A DNA stretch of 21,344 nucleotides from Plakobranchus ocellatus. Lineage: Eukaryota > Mollusca > Gastropoda > Plakobranchidae. The position numbers were made by a program, and so were the translations under genes. Location of the stretch: positions 410,309 through 431,652 of the forward strand of contig BLXT01002484.1 in NCBI GenBank assembly GCA_019648995.1. The letters are read 5' to 3'. Below, piece by piece: positions 1-11,072 of the stretch. A model generated the notes under the pieces. It saw nothing but the letters and a program-made list of their open reading frames with translations. It was not told the origin of the DNA and made no database searches. How positions within the stretch are numbered: the first letter of the stretch is position 1; every line of letters starts with the position of its first letter.

Positions 1-2520
1 GAAAAAACTCCATTTTTACATTTGTGGCCACAAATACAGATTATTTTTTGTTTACAGTATGTCATTTGGGCTTACCAAATAAAATTTTGCCCTAAGAATG
101 ACTTTGACGAAGTCATATTCTATGTACATGTACATATGCTTAAGAAAAGGGTAAATAAAAGTTCTGTAATTTTAAGCCTATTCTCAAAACATTGTTTTCG
201 TACTCTGTCATACAAAATCTGTGATATCTCAAAAACTCCTAAAGATATCTTGAAAATTAAAAAAAACCAGAGTATTCAGAATTAAATGGACTATAAGAAA
301 CTGCTCTTTTCTCAATTTTGTTATGTGGCGACATATGGGCCCTTTCTCAGGCACACAAACATTTGTGTGGATGTCAGAAATGTTATTGGTCTCTGTGGTT
401 ATTCAGAGCTTGATCTTTGTTTTGCCAATTTGTCTGATAAATTTGTGTGTTCACATATCCACTGTGAGAGAAATATGATGGCAAAGATGGATTGTGAGTT
501 ATTATTTCAAGAAATGTTTCAGGTAATTTCCTGGTGTCAAAACTTTCAACCCTTGTAAGGCAGATTTTGAGTCTATGAAAATGGCAACATTAGCTGCTGT
601 AGATGTTATTTTTTTTAAAGGAGCTGTTTAAATGCTTTATGGCAGTTTGGATGCCATCAACTGTGACAAAGGGTCAGACAGCATTACTACCTTTAGTATA
701 TTCAGGCAGTCCGACCATAACATGTGACATCTGTATAATTGCACATCTCCCCTCCATACAGTACTCCAGGGCAAGCATAGGGCCAGTCATGCTCGGAACT
801 TCTTCACTCACATGGGTGCTGGAAGTTAATTATGTGGCAGCCATTCACAGATTATGTATCTTATACTGAATATGTGCCAGAAGGAGATATACAGAGAAAA
901 GACATCCACCCAAGAGTGGGTAAGGTCTGCTGTTTATTAGGTCATGGAGCTTAGTCAGCCCCACAGGCAAAGGATCTTCCATGATGGTGGATGCTGGGAT
1001 ATCCACATGCTGGTGGTTCCTACACATCGCATCTCACAGAAATCCTTGCTAGAGCTCAATCTGCTATCCAGGTAGCATAATGGAGATGTTGAGTTGACTT
1101 GTGTGTGAGAGGCTATTAAACATGTTTGAATTTAAATTGCCACACAAGTTTAGCACATAGGGGCTGGACATCTCTGCTTCACACTCTTATCACCCAGAAT
1201 ATTGTCGTTAACTTTTATAAGAAAAAAGATAAGGTTTTTTTCTATTATTATAGTCCTAAATTTTACCATTACAGTGTTTAGATTATTCTACAGTGATATA
1301 TTAGCTTGCATTCACTCAAATTGCCTTGCCTGTGTGATAACTTAGACTCTTCTTCCAGTAGTCTCAAGATAAGATAGTTAATATACATGAGTATCTTGAT
1401 GACAAAGCAGGACTTTACTCAGACTCTTACACAGATTGATGTTTTAAAACTGCTTAAGCACTCATGATCTCATAAATGGTAAGACTTAAGATTGCTCCAT
1501 ATCCATCCAGTTATTACAAGAATATTAATAAAATATTCGATTTTACTTTTCTTCACTCGTCAAGCAATGGCTACTTCTTGGCTCTGATTCTTTTCAACTT
1601 TTCCAGTCGGCTTATGATTAATTATTTTAAGTAAACAAGATTAAGGTAGACTTATGTCTTGCTGACACACTTATTTAACTGAACAAATCTAATTATCTTT
1701 TGCTGTTATACATCTTTGAATGTTATGTAGGCCTAATTATTTGCTGTTATATCTCTTTTCAGTTGTTCATCTATGCTCTGCCTTTCTCCCTTCCTTCTTT
1801 TTCTTTAAGCTCCTAATGGTTGAGGATAATACAATCATCTTATCCTTGTTGTGAGGGTATTCATCCTGTAAATCCAACTGATTTTTTTTTTTTTTTGTTA
1901 TGGTTTGCTTGCACATGACATTTGGCAGAATGTTTCAGCAAAAACTAATGGTAAGAGAAAAAAAAAAACTACTGTGGTAACCAACCTGCATTTGAGGGAT
2001 AACTAAAACCATCATTTGTTAAAATTATGCTGAGGTTGAAAAATTTGCTAGTCAACTGCAAAAGAAAAAAGCAAAACAAAACAGAACAAATGTAGCCAAG
2101 TGTGCATTCGAAATAGCATGATTGACACTACCAAACTGGCCAAAAACATAGAAAAGAATTTTTGTTTTTGGCTCAAAATAATACATGTATTTTACTCTCT
2201 GCCACTATAATGGAAAATAGTAAACACAATGGATCAAAGTCTGCAACAAGTCTGATACTTTTGTGCTGTGTATCTCAACAAATGGCCTACAAATCTTTTT
2301 GTATCCAACCTAAATTTCAAACATGTCATGCACAAAATCTACACCTGCATTAATTTTATCATATTTAATGTTGTGCTTTGTATTTTCAATTGCACAATTG
2401 ACTGATTGTGTACATTATTTCTTTTCGATTAGAGTTAATGGGAATGGAATTTTTAAAAAATACTTTTGAAAAATTTCTAATGTGAAGAAATGTTTTGTTT
2501 GCTCTTTCGATATAGCACAA
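1..2520. other. AT-rich DNA without a recognisable gene
   Basis: I recognise no protein, RNA gene or known element here. Two in-frame open stretches (58-285 and 286-558) follow a good-looking acceptor (polyT then TTACAG, ending at 57), but the translations match nothing I know and lengths of this order are expected by chance at this base composition. A block at about 640-1070 is less AT-rich than its flanks and may be a degraded repeat. Homopolymer T and A runs occur near 1881-1896 and 1959-1968. The sequence is consistent with intron or intergenic DNA. Confidence 0.6.
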
Positions 2521-2552
2521 AATAATGGATTTTTTACATTACTCATGAGTTT
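2521..2552 (+). repeat. Dispersed direct repeat, copy 1
   Basis: A 32 bp stretch beginning AATAATGG and containing TTTTTTACATTACTCATG recurs at 4285-4316 with 30 of 32 bases identical. Weaker similarity (ATTTGTGA) continues a few bases downstream of both copies. It is probably the remnant of an unrecognised interspersed repeat family. Confidence 0.7.
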
Positions 2553-4284
2553 GTTCGTGAATTTGTGATTTATTGATTTTTTAAAATTTTCTTATCTATG
2601 GCTCATGGAAACTGGGCTTCATTCCAATGTGCAGTGTTCAGTCAACTGTTTTAAGATTTTACATATTAGGCTTTGCTTTTGGTGTTTAGTGTACCTGTCC
2701 CAAACATGGAAATTATATCATACACAACTTGTTGGAAATAGGATTTAGTAAAATATGCTCTATAAAGCCTGTCGTCCATTCACTCAACTTTAACTCAGGC
2801 TGGCAAAACTCTAATGACTTCTGAAATATATATGCACCTCTTATTATCTCTTCTATTTTGTTGTTGTTTGTATTGTTTTTATAGCGATTTGATATGATAA
2901 TAATTGAAGTGATTTTGAAAAATATTGAATACATTAATATTGATATCAGCATGAACATGAGAATATGTTACTGTGGTGTTAATGTTGTACATAAAATGCT
3001 ATAATTAAACAAGAGTCTTTTGTGAACTGGAAAAGGCAAACCATCTATATGTAATGTAATACATTCTTTTAGCTTTCAATGCCAACTTATTCTTATTTTT
3101 ATAATTTGAAAAAAATGCTCAAAATTAATATGCTAGCAGCCTCTAGAAAGATCAAAACTTTCTTGTGACCTGAAGGCATGAACAGGTGCAAGATAACAGG
3201 TAGAGGTTCTGATTAACAGGGATGGTCAAGTAGTGATTGTCTTTGATGCTAAGAAGAGATTGTATTCAAGAGTAAAAAATGCTATAATTTTGCTTTTGTA
3301 GACCTTGTCTTTCATTAAATGTACAAGCATTTTTAGTCTTTCAGAGAATAGATGTTGAGAGCACTGAAAAAAAGACTGTTCATAATGTTTTCTTTTAAAA
3401 TGTGACATGAAAGCTTTATGCAAGTGAGCTTGGGGGGGAGTTCACTGCAGTGAAAATGTTTCATATAAGAAAGCCATTTTTGTGGCCTCATTTAATGAAA
3501 ACCTTTACCTTTACATTTGATCTCTACTTTTTTAGTGAAAATTTCAACCCCTCCTCCCAAATCTCCACCTTGAAGCATAATTTCTGTGTAAGAAAGGATG
3601 TTGCGGATCTAACGCTGCAATTAGGTGTGTGTGAGATGTGTTAAATAGACACCTGTAAAGTTTTGCTTTATTTTCTTATCTTCTTCATATTGTATAATTG
3701 TGCTGAGCTTGATAATTTAATGATTATAAAACACAGACTGCCTGGTTTATAACAACAACCGAATAAAAATGAGTTTAAATCATTCAAATTGGGTATCAAC
3801 TTACAGCTGATAAAAGATAATAAGTCATATTGATGAAAAACTTCTGCCTTTCATTACAATGTTTGTAATGAAGCTTTCAATATTTCTTTTTTATTGCTTA
3901 TCAGCTTATCTATCATATAATTTTTGTTTGTATTTTACAAAAGGAAATATTGTATCCATATTCAACGATTGTCTTGAATTTTTGCATTTCTTTCTATAAC
4001 TAACATTAATGGGATTAAAAAACCATTTATAAAAAGTGTTTATTTTATTATACATGTATGTAGATACAGCCTTTCGCATCTTTCAACCATTGTAGTTATT
4101 TTTTTTTCCAAGAGCAGTTTTTGACATTCATCCAAATATGTCTTGGGCACAGGCCAGCTTAACTCTCGTTTTGTTGTATTTTCTCTTGTTGTTACTTCTT
4201 TCTGCAAAGTTTGTTATCTATGTTTAGAAATTTCTTTTGTATAGATAATTAGATAGTTCAAAAACAGTATTATCTTGAAGGTGC
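2553..4284. other. AT-rich DNA without a recognisable gene
   Basis: No gene, RNA or named repeat is supported here. Short open frames on both strands give low-complexity or unrecognised peptides without splice-site support. The stretch contains T-rich and TA-rich runs only. Confidence 0.6.
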
Positions 4285-4316
4285 AATAATGAATTTTTTA
4301 CATTACTCATGGGTTT
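4285..4316 (+). repeat. Dispersed direct repeat, copy 2
   Basis: This is the second copy of the 32 bp repeat seen at 2521-2552, in the same orientation and differing at two positions. The following ~25 bases are weakly similar between copies. Confidence 0.7.
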
Positions 4317-4802
4317 GATATGTATTTGTGAAGTTTTGTTTGCTTTACTGATACAAAGAAGCTCATTGTGAATAATGCGTTGCAATGATTTCATTTTTTT
4401 TTTATTTAATAAGTGAAGGGTGCAAGGGGAATGGGAAGCTTATCAAAATTTGCTCATATCTAATAAACAATGCAAGGGATAATGCCAGTCATTGGTAATT
4501 TTTTTTTACATTACATGTTATGTGAAGGCTAGTGTGTTTATGCATCAGCTCACTTTTTTGGATGAATTTATTTTTGTACATTCTTATTGTTAGCAATCCT
4601 TCAAAAGTTACGACTGAAATTGTGACATGCATGTATCTAGGCTTAATATTGTAACATACAAATTTGAGCTAATCAAAAGTTTTATGTCATGTCTATTTTT
4701 TTTCTGATCAATACAAACAATTATGCACTTTCCATGCAGTCTGCATGTTCTCATGAAATGTGTGAGTAAATCTTTTGAAAAACTATTGCTGATAGTGCTA
4801 AC

Positions 4803-4883
4803 AATTATTAAACAAAAATATCAGCTGCCTAATAATAATATAATACTATTATGTTAGGCAGCTGATATTTTTGTTTAATAATT
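4803..4883. repeat. Perfect 30 bp inverted repeat (fold-back palindrome)
   Basis: The left arm at 4803-4832 and the right arm at 4854-4883 are exact reverse complements over 30 bases, separated by a 21-base AT-only-but-one spacer (4833-4853). Both arms contain the core ATATCAGCTGCCTAA or its complement. The next outward base pair does not match, so the symmetry has sharp edges. It lies about 50 bp beyond the 3' end of the minus-strand LINE. It could be a very small fold-back transposon, a hairpin RNA locus or a recent palindromic duplication; the sequence alone does not decide between these. Confidence 0.95.
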
Positions 4884-4929
4884 ATAATTAATAATGAGGA
4901 ATGTATTATAGAGGAATATGTTAGTATTT

Positions 4930-6046
4930 GCTGCCCTGGCAGAATCTGTTACCTGTTGAAACTTTAGAGGAGGATTCTGCTACAGTTTCATCAGGTACCT
5001 TGTCTGGAACAGACATTGGCGATCATGTTCCTCCACTCATACCTATTCTCAGTTAACCTTATAAAGTTGTTATTGCTACCCTTGCCTATTGTCCATGACT
5101 TAAGATTTTCAATAAAATTTATTTTCTGTCTACCTCTACTGCGTTTGCCTTCAATCTTTCCAGTGATTGTTAAGTGTTCTAAACCCTTATGTCGTCAAAT
5201 ATGGCCTAAAAACTGTAGTTGCCTCTGTCTAATAATTTTAATTAGTGATCGCTCAAAATTAGCCTCTTTCAGAACCAATTCATTTGACTTTTTTTCTGTC
5301 CATGATATCCTCATGATTGTTCTGATAAACCACATCTCTATTGCTTCTACTTTTTTTTCTATTTCTTTGTTTATTGTCCAACTCTCAACTACCATACAAA
5401 AGTACTGACCATACATACGTTTTAATTACCCTTATTTTGGTTGTCATACTAATGTTTCTATTTGCAAGTATCGGTTTCATTTTTTGGAATGTGTCTTTAG
5501 CCATGGCTATTCTTTTACTTATTTCACTTGTGCATCTGCCATCTGATGTTATCAGGTAACCTAGATATTTGAATTTTGTAACTTGTTTGATTTTTTCGCC
5601 TTTGCTAACAAGATTGCACTTGCGGTTAGAGGATTTCTTTGAGATGACCATACATTCCGTTTTCTTTACATTCAAAGACAGGCCCATTCTTTCACTCTCT
5701 AAAACTTCAGTATCTAGGAGTTTTTGGCTTTTGGAGTTGCTTGCCTGATTCTGCTAGTAAAACTGTATCATCTGCATACCTGAGATTATTAAGATTCTCT
5801 CCATTTATTTTTAAGCCTGAAATACCATCAAGATTTCTTAAGATTATTTCACTATATAGGTTAAAAAGATCAGGAGACATTACACATCCCTGCCTCACAC
5901 CTTTTGATGGGTTTGAAATCACTATGTTCTCCTTCAATTCTTACAGATGCAGTCTGATCCCATTATAATTTATATAAATTTCTAATTACTCTACTTAAAG
6001 CTTTAGAATAATCAATGGAGCAGAGGTGGAGATCTGCTACAGTTTA
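4930..6046 (-). mobile_element. RTE-like LINE fragment, 5' truncated, decayed
   Basis: On the minus strand this encodes the second half of a non-LTR reverse transcriptase. In order there is a partial motif A region (SIDYSKAL, about 6000-6025), VIRNLY and QTASVRIEG, then KGVRQGCVMSPDLFNLY (about 5855-5905), the catalytic motif LRYADDTVLLAES (YADD at 5767-5778), the thumb stretch MGLSLNVKKTECMVISKK (from 5687), VWSVLLYG, ESWTINKEIEKK, MRISWTEKKSN and RQRQLQFLGHI, and a C-terminal tail ending SRQGT and a stop near 4990. The thumb and C-terminal motifs resemble RTE/BovB-type elements. The copy lacks the endonuclease and N-terminal half, is missing about 20 residues after motif A, and has at least three frame changes (near 5895, 5710 and 5400). 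A short non-coding tail runs to about 4930. It is a dead copy with no host function expected. Confidence 0.9.
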
Positions 6047-6965
6047 TTTTTTAAAAATGTACAGTAATAATGGGACAAATATAAGCTCTTAAAAGTGGTC
6101 AGTGACAATGTAAGTCCTAGTCCAATTTTCAAATCTAAACTTACATTACAAGTCACAAAGTTGATCCTTGGATATTATAAAAAAAGACAATTAGAATGAG
6201 GGCGTTACAGAAACGATACGTTATTGAGGGCAATTTGTTTGGATTTCAACTAAATAAATGTGATTGACAACATCTTAAACTAAAACATTTGTTTTCCCCT
6301 ACTCATATCATGGGCTCAATAGAAATCTTCTTTGGTGGTAGATAAAATTGCTTGGTTTGGGATATGCATATGTGTAATTTCTTTCGTCAAGCTGTGGCGT
6401 TTTTGTAAGCGGGGTTCATTTTTAGCTGTTTTAGTTTTTATTGTCTTCAAGATTTGTTTTAAACTGGAAGTTTGGGAGGTGGCACTGAAAATGCAGCCCA
6501 AATGAATCGTAAAAGTTTTTGTAGCACTTGTTCTTGTAGAAGGTTAATGTGATACCTGTTGTCTGAGTGAGTGGAGCAACATAAAAATTCAAAAGGTGGT
6601 CCAGAAATTATTATTGTTTACCTTTTGAAACTATGCCTTGTTCCTTGAATTTGCCATCATCTTGATGCAGAAGTAGTCTTCCAATTGACAAAGTGAAAGA
6701 ATAATCATTCCAAAAAAGATTTATCCATTAAGCGGTTTGAGACTTTATTATGTCTTTTAAATGGACTTCATTAATTTGCATAATCAGCTTTGTTTCAGAT
6801 AGAAACTGCAGACTTTTATCTAAGTGCCTGAAATACAATGGCTAATGTCCACGCACCTCAAGATCAAGGTGGATAGAATGTGGAGTTAAAGTGATGTGTC
6901 TGTGTAGGTACTCATGATTTAGCACATCAACTACATGTAATGTTTATATAGATTTCCATCAGTTT
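6047..6965. other. AT-rich DNA upstream of the candidate exon
   Basis: I see no gene or named repeat. A possible acceptor (TTTGTTTCAG, ending at about 6799) is followed by open reading of only a few codons in each frame, so it is not supported as an exon. The segment adjoins the truncated 5' edge of the LINE. Confidence 0.5.
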
Positions 6966-6981
6966 TTTGTTTTTTTTTAAG

Positions 6982-7173
6982 GCAAGACAAGGGGAGAAGG
7001 GAGTTCCGGCTGATATCTCTGTGTGAACAAATTTCTTTTCGAAATAGGGCTCCCCATTTTTATGATTCGAAAACTCATGAAACAAATGAAGCTATTATTG
7101 TGTATTTGAGTTCAGATCAAATACAAACTGGACAATGGAAGGCTGCACCAGCTGTTCGACCATACCAATCAAG
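6982..7173 (+). CDS. Candidate internal coding exon, unknown protein
   Basis: A polypyrimidine tract (6962-6978) ending in AAG precedes position 6982, and AAG followed by GTAAAA at 7174 fits a splice donor. Between them one frame is open for 63 codons, starting after one base (QDKGRREFRLISLCEQI...) and ending ...AAPAVRPYQS plus two bases. Both borders would therefore be phase 2 and the exon length, 192, is divisible by three. The block is less AT-rich than its flanks and its residue mix is protein-like, with W, C, H, R and P and no low complexity. I do not recognise the family. No flanking exons with convincing sites were found in the window, so it would be a lone exon between long introns. 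Openness of this length alone is not significant; the call rests on the combination with the splice sites. Confidence 0.4.
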
Positions 7174-7179
7174 GTAAAA

Positions 7180-8164
7180 TGAAGCTAAACAGTGAGCCTT
7201 TTAAGGGCAAGTATGCTGTATCAAGGCCCACATAGAAAGACTAAAATTAAAAGTCGAAAAAGTGAAGAACCCTTAAAAGATTCATATATATTATATACAT
7301 GAATCTTTGGAAACGCACCTCTTTAAATAAAAAAATTTATGTGTCTAATCTTTGCAATGATGGCAAACAAAATTTTCTCTTCAACACAATCTTCAAGGCA
7401 TCATACTCCTCCTTTATCCGATATTCTCATTAAAACTGGACATGAAAAGTCCGAGATTTTTACAGCTTTAGTCCTGACTTGCATCTTTTTAAATGGCCTT
7501 TTTATCTGGTTGTTTCCCTCATTTTGACCCTTTGAAGAAAAAAGATGTGATTGTACTCAATGTTTTGGAGATGATGCTTGCTTTGCAGTTTATACTCCTT
7601 TTTTTTTTTTTTTGCACTTGCCCTTTTTCGTTATAGTTGGAATTACTTATATCTCTTGAAATGAGGCTTTAGATGTGGATGTTGAATATTTTGATAAGGA
7701 GTGTTTGACTTGTTTAATTTTAAAACATGTCAGCTTTTTGGATGGATGGACTGAAATTTTGATATGATTTTCATTTATGATTTTTTTTTTTTTCGAATTT
7801 TCCATGACGTTTCTGTTTCATGGAAAAAACACATCAAAGCACAAGAATTAAAAAAACAAATAGAACACAACTTTGGTCTTGTGTTTGTTCTGTTCTCTTC
7901 TGATGTATGATCTTCTAACTATCTTTCTATCAAAACTGAATCATCTTTTTTTTTATGACATAATTACTTTTTTAATTTGTGGTCGACATGCGCATTTATT
8001 CTTGATGTGTGACTTTCGTTCATAATTTTATCATCCTTGTTTATCGTTTCTAATGAGGCATGCTTTGCTTTTCAGAAACTCTCTTTTTTTTTTAGCTAAT
8101 AAGCAGAATGCGTTCCTTTTTTTTTTGTTTACTTGGTAATTATTTTGCGCAATCTGCCTCATTT

Positions 8165-8165
<1 letters not shown>
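7180..8165. other. AT-rich DNA with T-runs and a small hairpin
   Basis: No gene is recognised. The segment contains poly-T runs (about 7599-7613 and 7780-7793) and a 10 bp inverted repeat at 7798-7827, listed separately. The sequence 7832-7905 can form a weaker fold (CATCA/TGATG and AGCACAAGA/TCTTGTGTT pairings). Confidence 0.6.
7798..7827. repeat. 10 bp inverted repeat
   Basis: TTTTCCATGA (7798-7807) and TCATGGAAAA (7818-7827) are exact reverse complements with a 10-base spacer. No downstream or upstream gene gives it an obvious role. Confidence 0.8.

Positions 8166-8221
<56 letters not shown>
8166..8221 (+). repeat. (CT)n microsatellite
   Basis: An almost uninterrupted run of about 27 CT units. 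It opens a ~220 bp pyrimidine-rich tract that ends at a SINE fragment near 8383. Open frames across it encode only alternating Ser-Leu or Arg-Glu and are artefacts. Confidence 0.97.
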
Positions 8222-8223
<2 letters not shown>

Positions 8224-8312
8224 ATCGCTTTCCTTCTTATTCTCACACGCTTTCTCTCTCCCTCTTTTTATCGCTTTCCTTCTTTTTCTCACACACCCTC
8301 TCTCTCTATCCT
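8221..8312 (+). repeat. 46 bp tandem duplication in pyrimidine tract
   Basis: TTTATCGCTTTCCTTCTT begins at 8221 and again at 8267, giving two units of about 46 bp. Both continue with a TCTCACAC-like segment and a CT-rich end. It is probably a replication-slippage or unequal-exchange duplication within the microsatellite. Confidence 0.85.
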
Positions 8313-8382
8313 TTTTTTTCTTTCTGTCTCAGTCTTTCTTTCTCTATATATCTCTCATGCTCTCTCTCTCTCTTACTCTCCC

Positions 8383-8460
8383 TTGTCACCGGCGCCCTGG
8401 CTTGATGGAAGGCCTGAAAGCATGAGATCACATTGCTGTGGATAGGATCTATACAAAATC
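8383..8460 (+). mobile_element. tRNA-derived SINE, 3' half only
   Basis: The segment CACCGGCGCCCTGGCTTGAT and the following AGGCCTGAAAGC.TGAGATCAC match the post-tRNA body of the SINE at 14415-14577, including the tail TATACAAAA. The tRNA-like head with the A and B boxes is absent. In its place the body abuts a long (CT)-rich tract, and a CT-rich stretch also follows. This is a 5'-truncated, non-mobile copy. Confidence 0.85.
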
Positions 8461-9110
8461 CTTCTCTTCCCTCTCTTTCTCTCCTTTTTTTCTTCTCTCT
8501 TTTCTCATTAGTCTTCTCTCTTGCCCCCTTCACACTCTCTATACTCTGACACTGAAATGCTTCTTTAACTATTGTCAAATTTTGAGGTGCTTTGACTTAA
8601 ATCATAATGGGTTCGTTTATTTAAAAACGTGCATTCTGACTTAAGAATTAAAATGGATGTTACCATTTCAACTATTTTTTTTCTGCCAAGAATAAACATA
8701 ACTATATATATATTTGCTTCTGTTTTTTTCGAAATAAAAAACGATAACACCTTATAGGCTTCTATTTTTGCGTTTTCATTGGTATAGTCCTACTCCTAGA
8801 ATCAAATGGAAAAAAATGAATCACGGTAGCCCTTGTCTACGTTATGAAATTTTTCCGAAAATGCTTTTCTATAATAAATCTCAAGTGTATGTATTGTCTG
8901 CTTCTTTGACTAGTAGTGAACTTACTTATGAAACCGAAACATACATTATATTCTCTCTCAACTTTCTTCATTTCTTTCGTCCCATGTCAAGTCTATCAGA
9001 GGCTAAGCAGGATTCTTTTAAAAGCGAAAGAAAAAAATTGCCCTCATTAAAGTCAAAAGCGAAAAGGATTGCTTTGTTAAAGTCCAATTCATCTTGAACT
9101 GATAGTGATA
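8461..9110 (+). other. CT-rich tail then AT-rich DNA with one long open frame
   Basis: Positions 8461-8535 are pyrimidine-rich. From 8738 to 9097 one plus-strand frame is open for about 119 codons. Its early part (PTPRIKWKKMN) faintly recalls the C-strand of immunoglobulin-like domains and follows an acceptor-like TTCATTGGTATAG. The expected cysteines and the rest of an Ig fold are not evident and the end is Lys/Ser-rich. I treat it as unproven. Confidence 0.3.
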
Positions 9111-11072
9111 AAAGATCTGTCAAAACAACGCCTGATCACTCTTCAGAAATTGCTTTGAGAAAGACATAAACTACCTTCGATCTCGTCGAGTTACATATTG
9201 TGAATGAAGGAAATGACAAACATTAGAGATTAATTACCAACCAGAATGAAAAAAAATGAATAAGAAAATTAAATGCTCATTGAAATCACAACTGTAGAAC
9301 AAACTAGAACAAAGTTGTCCTCCATCGAAATTCATTACGGGATGGCCCTGAAAAATGGTTGCTCTTTGGCAATTGGTAACAATATTGATTCTTTCCAGGC
9401 GAGCTGTTCAATTCAAACGCCTTTTATTCCGTCACTGACGTGCATGACTGAATCTCATTTTAGTCTGCAAAAAGGCTCAATCAAAATAATGGTTGCTTTA
9501 CTGTAAAAATCTTTAAAAATTGGTGAATAAATGCCATGGTTGTCACCAAACACCGAAGATATTCTTCGCTTTAAAAAAAAAATGAAAAATAAACAAAAAA
9601 CAATTTAGCACGAAGTTATGAATAAATCCTTTTGGATACTGAAAACACAACGCCACTGCATAAAAAAAAAAGTTGTAAAAAAGGACACCTTTTTAAAAAG
9701 AGGTTTTCAAGAGATCTAGTTTTTTAAAGTATAACTATTTCTACGATTAGGCCTGTTTTTTATATTAGCCATACAAAATGCTTTATGATTACATTTATAC
9801 ACAATTACTGCTTCCTATGAAAAAAAAAAATGCCAAAAACCCATTTGAAGATAAATTTAAAGATACACCTACGATAATTTATAAACTGGTAATACTGTAC
9901 AATTAATATATTGCCATGTTAGTCGAATTCATTCAGGAACGATATACTTTCTATGCTATTTTCTTCTTAATGATACAGGTCTTTTTCTTTAAGTTTTATC
10001 AAAGTTTGCTCGTAGCGTGTTGTTACAGGAATCGCAAGTGTTTGACATGTGCTCTCAGGGAATGAAACAATATGGGAACCTGGCTCTACCAAAAATATTG
10101 TGGTCTTGCTCTTCAAGTGCAGATTAACAAAATAATTATTGAAGCACAGCTAGCTACATATATTGAAAACATGAGAGAGAAAGAGAAAACCAGTGAAAAG
10201 AAGGTGTCAAAAATCTATTAACAGAAAACATACCATGGCTACAGCAACGTAGTATATAATTTACAGGACATGATCATAGGAAGCAAAAGGTGATTGTTCA
10301 AACACTGTAGCTACGTCATTGCAATTATCTATAGTATTAAATCTCCTAATCAGGTTCCTATTACTCATCATAAACTTTAAAAAAAAAATTATGATTACGT
10401 AAAATAGAATCGAGAAAAACGTGCATTTTAATTTGTTAAATGATATTGAAATATACTTCCTATCTTGCCACATGAACCGTTTCTTCTCGAAGCCGGAAAA
10501 TGATATTATTTTTTCAAACCTTTTCTCTTTCTTTCTAAGCTCTGTGTGGATTCTAATGAGATATTGCCCTTTCGCTCTATTTTTCTCTCTTTTCCATCTG
10601 TATAATTATTAAACTGGGGAACAAAATCTAACTTTTTTTTTTTTTTTTGGGGGGGGGGATGCATTACTTTTGAGACCTGATTAAAGAAATTGGGGTCACA
10701 GGTTTCAAATATGATGTCGCTTTTTTCCTAGCAGTATCATGTCTATTTTTTGCACTGAGTTATATCCCATTAACTCATTATATAAGCCCAATCTATTACA
10801 CAGGTAATAAGTCCAAAACATGCTTATTATATTTACTTACTTTGGGAAACACATCAGACCTTTCAGGAAGTTTCAGAGATATTCAGGCCCAATGTTGCGT
10901 TGAATTAACCGCCTGGAATGTAGCCTCAAGTACATTCACGCTGAATGTTCCAGCAATAGTCCACCATTATCTGAATGTTCCATTTACCTTGGCATCTTTC
11001 TGGAAAGACATGATTTTCAAGGAATTTGACATCCTCAACCGACTTAGGAAAAATAGAACAACCACATAAGAT
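9111..11072. other. AT-rich DNA without a recognisable gene
   Basis: No gene is supported. There are scattered poly-A and poly-T runs, and a T-run followed by a G-run at about 10632-10659. Short open frames (9273-9506, 10842-11069) give unrecognised peptides. In the second region the string CTGAATGTTCCA occurs twice about 45 bp apart, which suggests repeat-derived sequence. Confidence 0.6.

Noticed and set aside
58-558. Possible exon(s) after TTTACAG at 51-57, ending at a CAG/GTAATT donor-like site near 522
   Set aside because: The frame has an internal stop at 283-285, the peptide is unrecognised and lengths of this order arise by chance at this AT content.
5016-5968. Plus-strand open frames of 70-130 codons
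   Set aside because: They are antisense shadows of the minus-strand LINE reverse transcriptase.
8031-8425. Several overlapping open frames on both strands
   Set aside because: They are produced by (CT)n/(GA)n repeats, encoding alternating Ser-Leu or Arg-Glu, and have no independent coding signal.
10842-11069. 75-codon open frame upstream of the SINE fragment
   Set aside because: No ATG start, no splice support and no recognisable family; short internal repeats suggest non-coding origin.
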